Below, piece after piece: positions 63,157 through 64,000 of a stretch of 64,000 nt of DNA (positions are counted from its first letter, which is position 1; each line of letters starts with the position of its first letter). Location of the stretch: positions 1 through 64,000 of the forward strand of contig JBMOPO010000017.1 in NCBI GenBank assembly GCA_049325095.1, read 5' to 3'. A program made the position numbers and the translations under genes. Below the pieces are notes generated by a model, which had not been told where the DNA came from, made no database searches, and worked only from the letters and a program-made list of their open reading frames with translations. This DNA comes from JAGPUQ01 sp049325095. GTDB lineage: Bacteria; Pseudomonadota; Gammaproteobacteria; Pseudomonadales; Porticoccaceae.

Positions 63157-64000
63157 ATGACCCTACCGACCAGGATCCAAAAATCACTCGCGGCCATGAC
63201 GCTGGCCGGCGCACTGTGGTCGCACGCCGGCGATCCGCCCCCCGCCACTCCGGCTCTGCCAGAACCGGCCACTGCGGCCCAGGAAACGTCCGGCATCACC
63301 ATTCTTCCGGATCAGCAGTTCAGCGACCTGGCCCTGCGGCTCGACTTCAAACCCGCAACGGCTGAGTTGGGCTCCGGAGGCCAGACGGGCGATGCGACCA
63401 CCGACGGCTTCGACATCTGGAGCGCTTTCAATTCTGGGATGACCTTTGCGCCGTACCATGAGGGACCCGCCGTCGATCCATCGCCGGGCAGCATTCGCGC
63501 ATGGGGCCAACTGCTCGCCCACACCGGAGATCACGCCGCATTCTATCTGCCCTATGTCACGCAGCGCCTGGTGGAAGGCGGCCTGCCACCGGAACTGGCG
63601 TTGCTTCCCTTCGTGGAAAGCGCCTACGACCCGCTCGCACAGTCACCCGGCGGGGCGGCGGGGTTGTGGCAGTTCACCAGGGCCACGGCGGCAAGGCTGG
63701 GGCTGAAATACAATCCGTGGTACGACGGCCGCAAGGATATCGTGCGCTCGACGGATGCGGCAGTCACCTATCTGCATCACCTGAACCGGCGGTTTGACGG
63801 CGATTGGCTGCTGTCGCTGGCCGCCTACAACAGTGGTGAAGGGAGAGTGGCCCAGGCGATCGAGGCCAATCTCAGCAGAGGGAGAAGCACCGATTTCTGG
63901 GCGCTCGACCTGCCGCCGACCACCCGCGCCTACGTCCCCAGGTTTCTGGCCCTGGCAAAACTGTTTCGCGACGGCGAAGCGCACCGGTATCTGTCGGTGC
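63157..64000 (+). CDS. mltD: Membrane-bound lytic transglycosylase D, 5' part (runs off the window)
   Basis: An open frame of 281 codons from the ATG at 63157 to the window edge, with no stop. After an N-terminal signal-like segment and a Pro/Ala-rich linker comes the SLT domain: ALLPFVESAYDP with the catalytic Glu, SPGGAAGLWQFTRATAARLGLKYNPWYDGRKD, WLLSLAAYNSGEGRV and LPPTTRAYVPRFLALAKL. This is the MltD type, which cuts peptidoglycan glycan strands and normally ends in LysM domains that lie outside the window. A lipobox is not clear. It diverges from the methyltransferase gene with 264 bases between, in which I see no firm promoter. E. coli has gloB in this gap. Confidence 0.92.
   Translation, partial: MTLPTRIQKSLAAMTLAGALWSHAGDPPPATPALPEPATAAQETSGITILPDQQFSDLALRLDFKPATAELGSGGQTGDATTDGFDIWSAFNSGMTFAPYHEGPAVDPSPGSIRAWGQLLAHTGDHAAFYLPYVTQRLVEGGLPPELALLPFVESAYDPLAQSPGGAAGLWQFTRATAARLGLKYNPWYDGRKDIVRSTDAAVTYLHHLNRRFDGDWLLSLAAYNSGEGRVAQAIEANLSRGRSTDFWALDLPPTTRAYVPRFLALAKLFRDGEAHRYLSV

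Overview
The window looks like a chromosomal piece of a high-GC (roughly two-thirds G+C by eye) gammaproteobacterium, taken from a draft or metagenome assembly because it contains a 100-N scaffold gap at 26407-26506. The gammaproteobacterial assignment rests on gene order: rpsB-tsf-pyrH-frr-uppS-cdsA-dxr-rseP-bamA-skp-lpxD-fabZ-lpxA-lpxB-rnhB is the classic cluster of that class, and a YafS-like methyltransferase-rnhA-dnaQ run next to mltD has the E. coli order with gloB missing. The genus cannot be fixed from sequence alone.

Layout. 1-127: end of an IS5-family element whose transposase is cut by the window edge. 290-2872: a NUDIX hydrolase, then an arsenic operon (arsR, arsC, acr3) with a palindromic operator at the arsR start. 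3030-17600: tRNA-Ser(GGA) with its own promoter and terminator, then the 15-gene translation / lipid A / outer-membrane assembly cluster on the minus strand, with many ATGA-type overlaps. 17725-20693: Prc protease and exonuclease III, diverging from rpsB. 20762-22714: a secreted protein that is 23% histidine, then an ECF sigma factor, a single-TM partner and a DUF3106 protein, the last three translationally coupled. 22882-33657: a Lap-type biofilm adhesin locus. It holds the periplasmic protease LapG (plus strand) and, on the minus strand, the ABC exporter (LapB type), membrane-fusion protein (LapC type), TolC-type channel and a modular adhesin carrying a LapG-type cleavage motif. 33879-38834: aldehyde dehydrogenase, DusA, a TerB-like protein and an HsbR/HsbA-like phosphatase-STAS pair. 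39147-49306: a porin, EtfA/EtfB, ETF:quinone oxidoreductase, and an acyl-CoA catabolic cluster (acyl-CoA dehydrogenase, two MaoC-fold proteins, DUF35 protein, cysteine-less thiolase-like protein, class III CoA-transferase). 49411-64000: nfuA, metH, small membrane proteins, sulfite reductase with DUF934, a CPA2 antiporter, SohB, a FimL-like protein, dnaQ, rnhA, a methyltransferase and the start of mltD.

How the parts work together. The essential cluster builds the outer membrane (lipid A synthesis, BamA assembly, Skp chaperone, RseP envelope-stress proteolysis, undecaprenyl and phospholipid precursors). The Lap locus would export a large adhesin through a type I system and release it by LapG proteolysis; the usual c-di-GMP receptor LapD is not in the window. 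The acyl-CoA cluster would oxidise a CoA ester, pass electrons through EtfAB to ETF-QO and the quinone pool, then hydrate and possibly cleave the product by a retro-aldol step.

Most interesting observations: (1) the adhesin keeps a LapG cleavage region but has a disordered Ala/Glu/Gln-rich N-terminus where the retention module is expected; (2) the N gap lies inside a 774-bp repeat, and filling it with the 122 bp present in the sister copy restores one 1,440-codon reading frame; (3) a perfect CRP-type palindrome and a perfect 11-bp hairpin lie between the export genes and the adhesin; (4) the acyl-CoA cluster resembles a hydratase/retro-aldolase module; (5) a 37-codon membrane protein at 54301-54414; (6) widespread non-ATG starts in essential genes.
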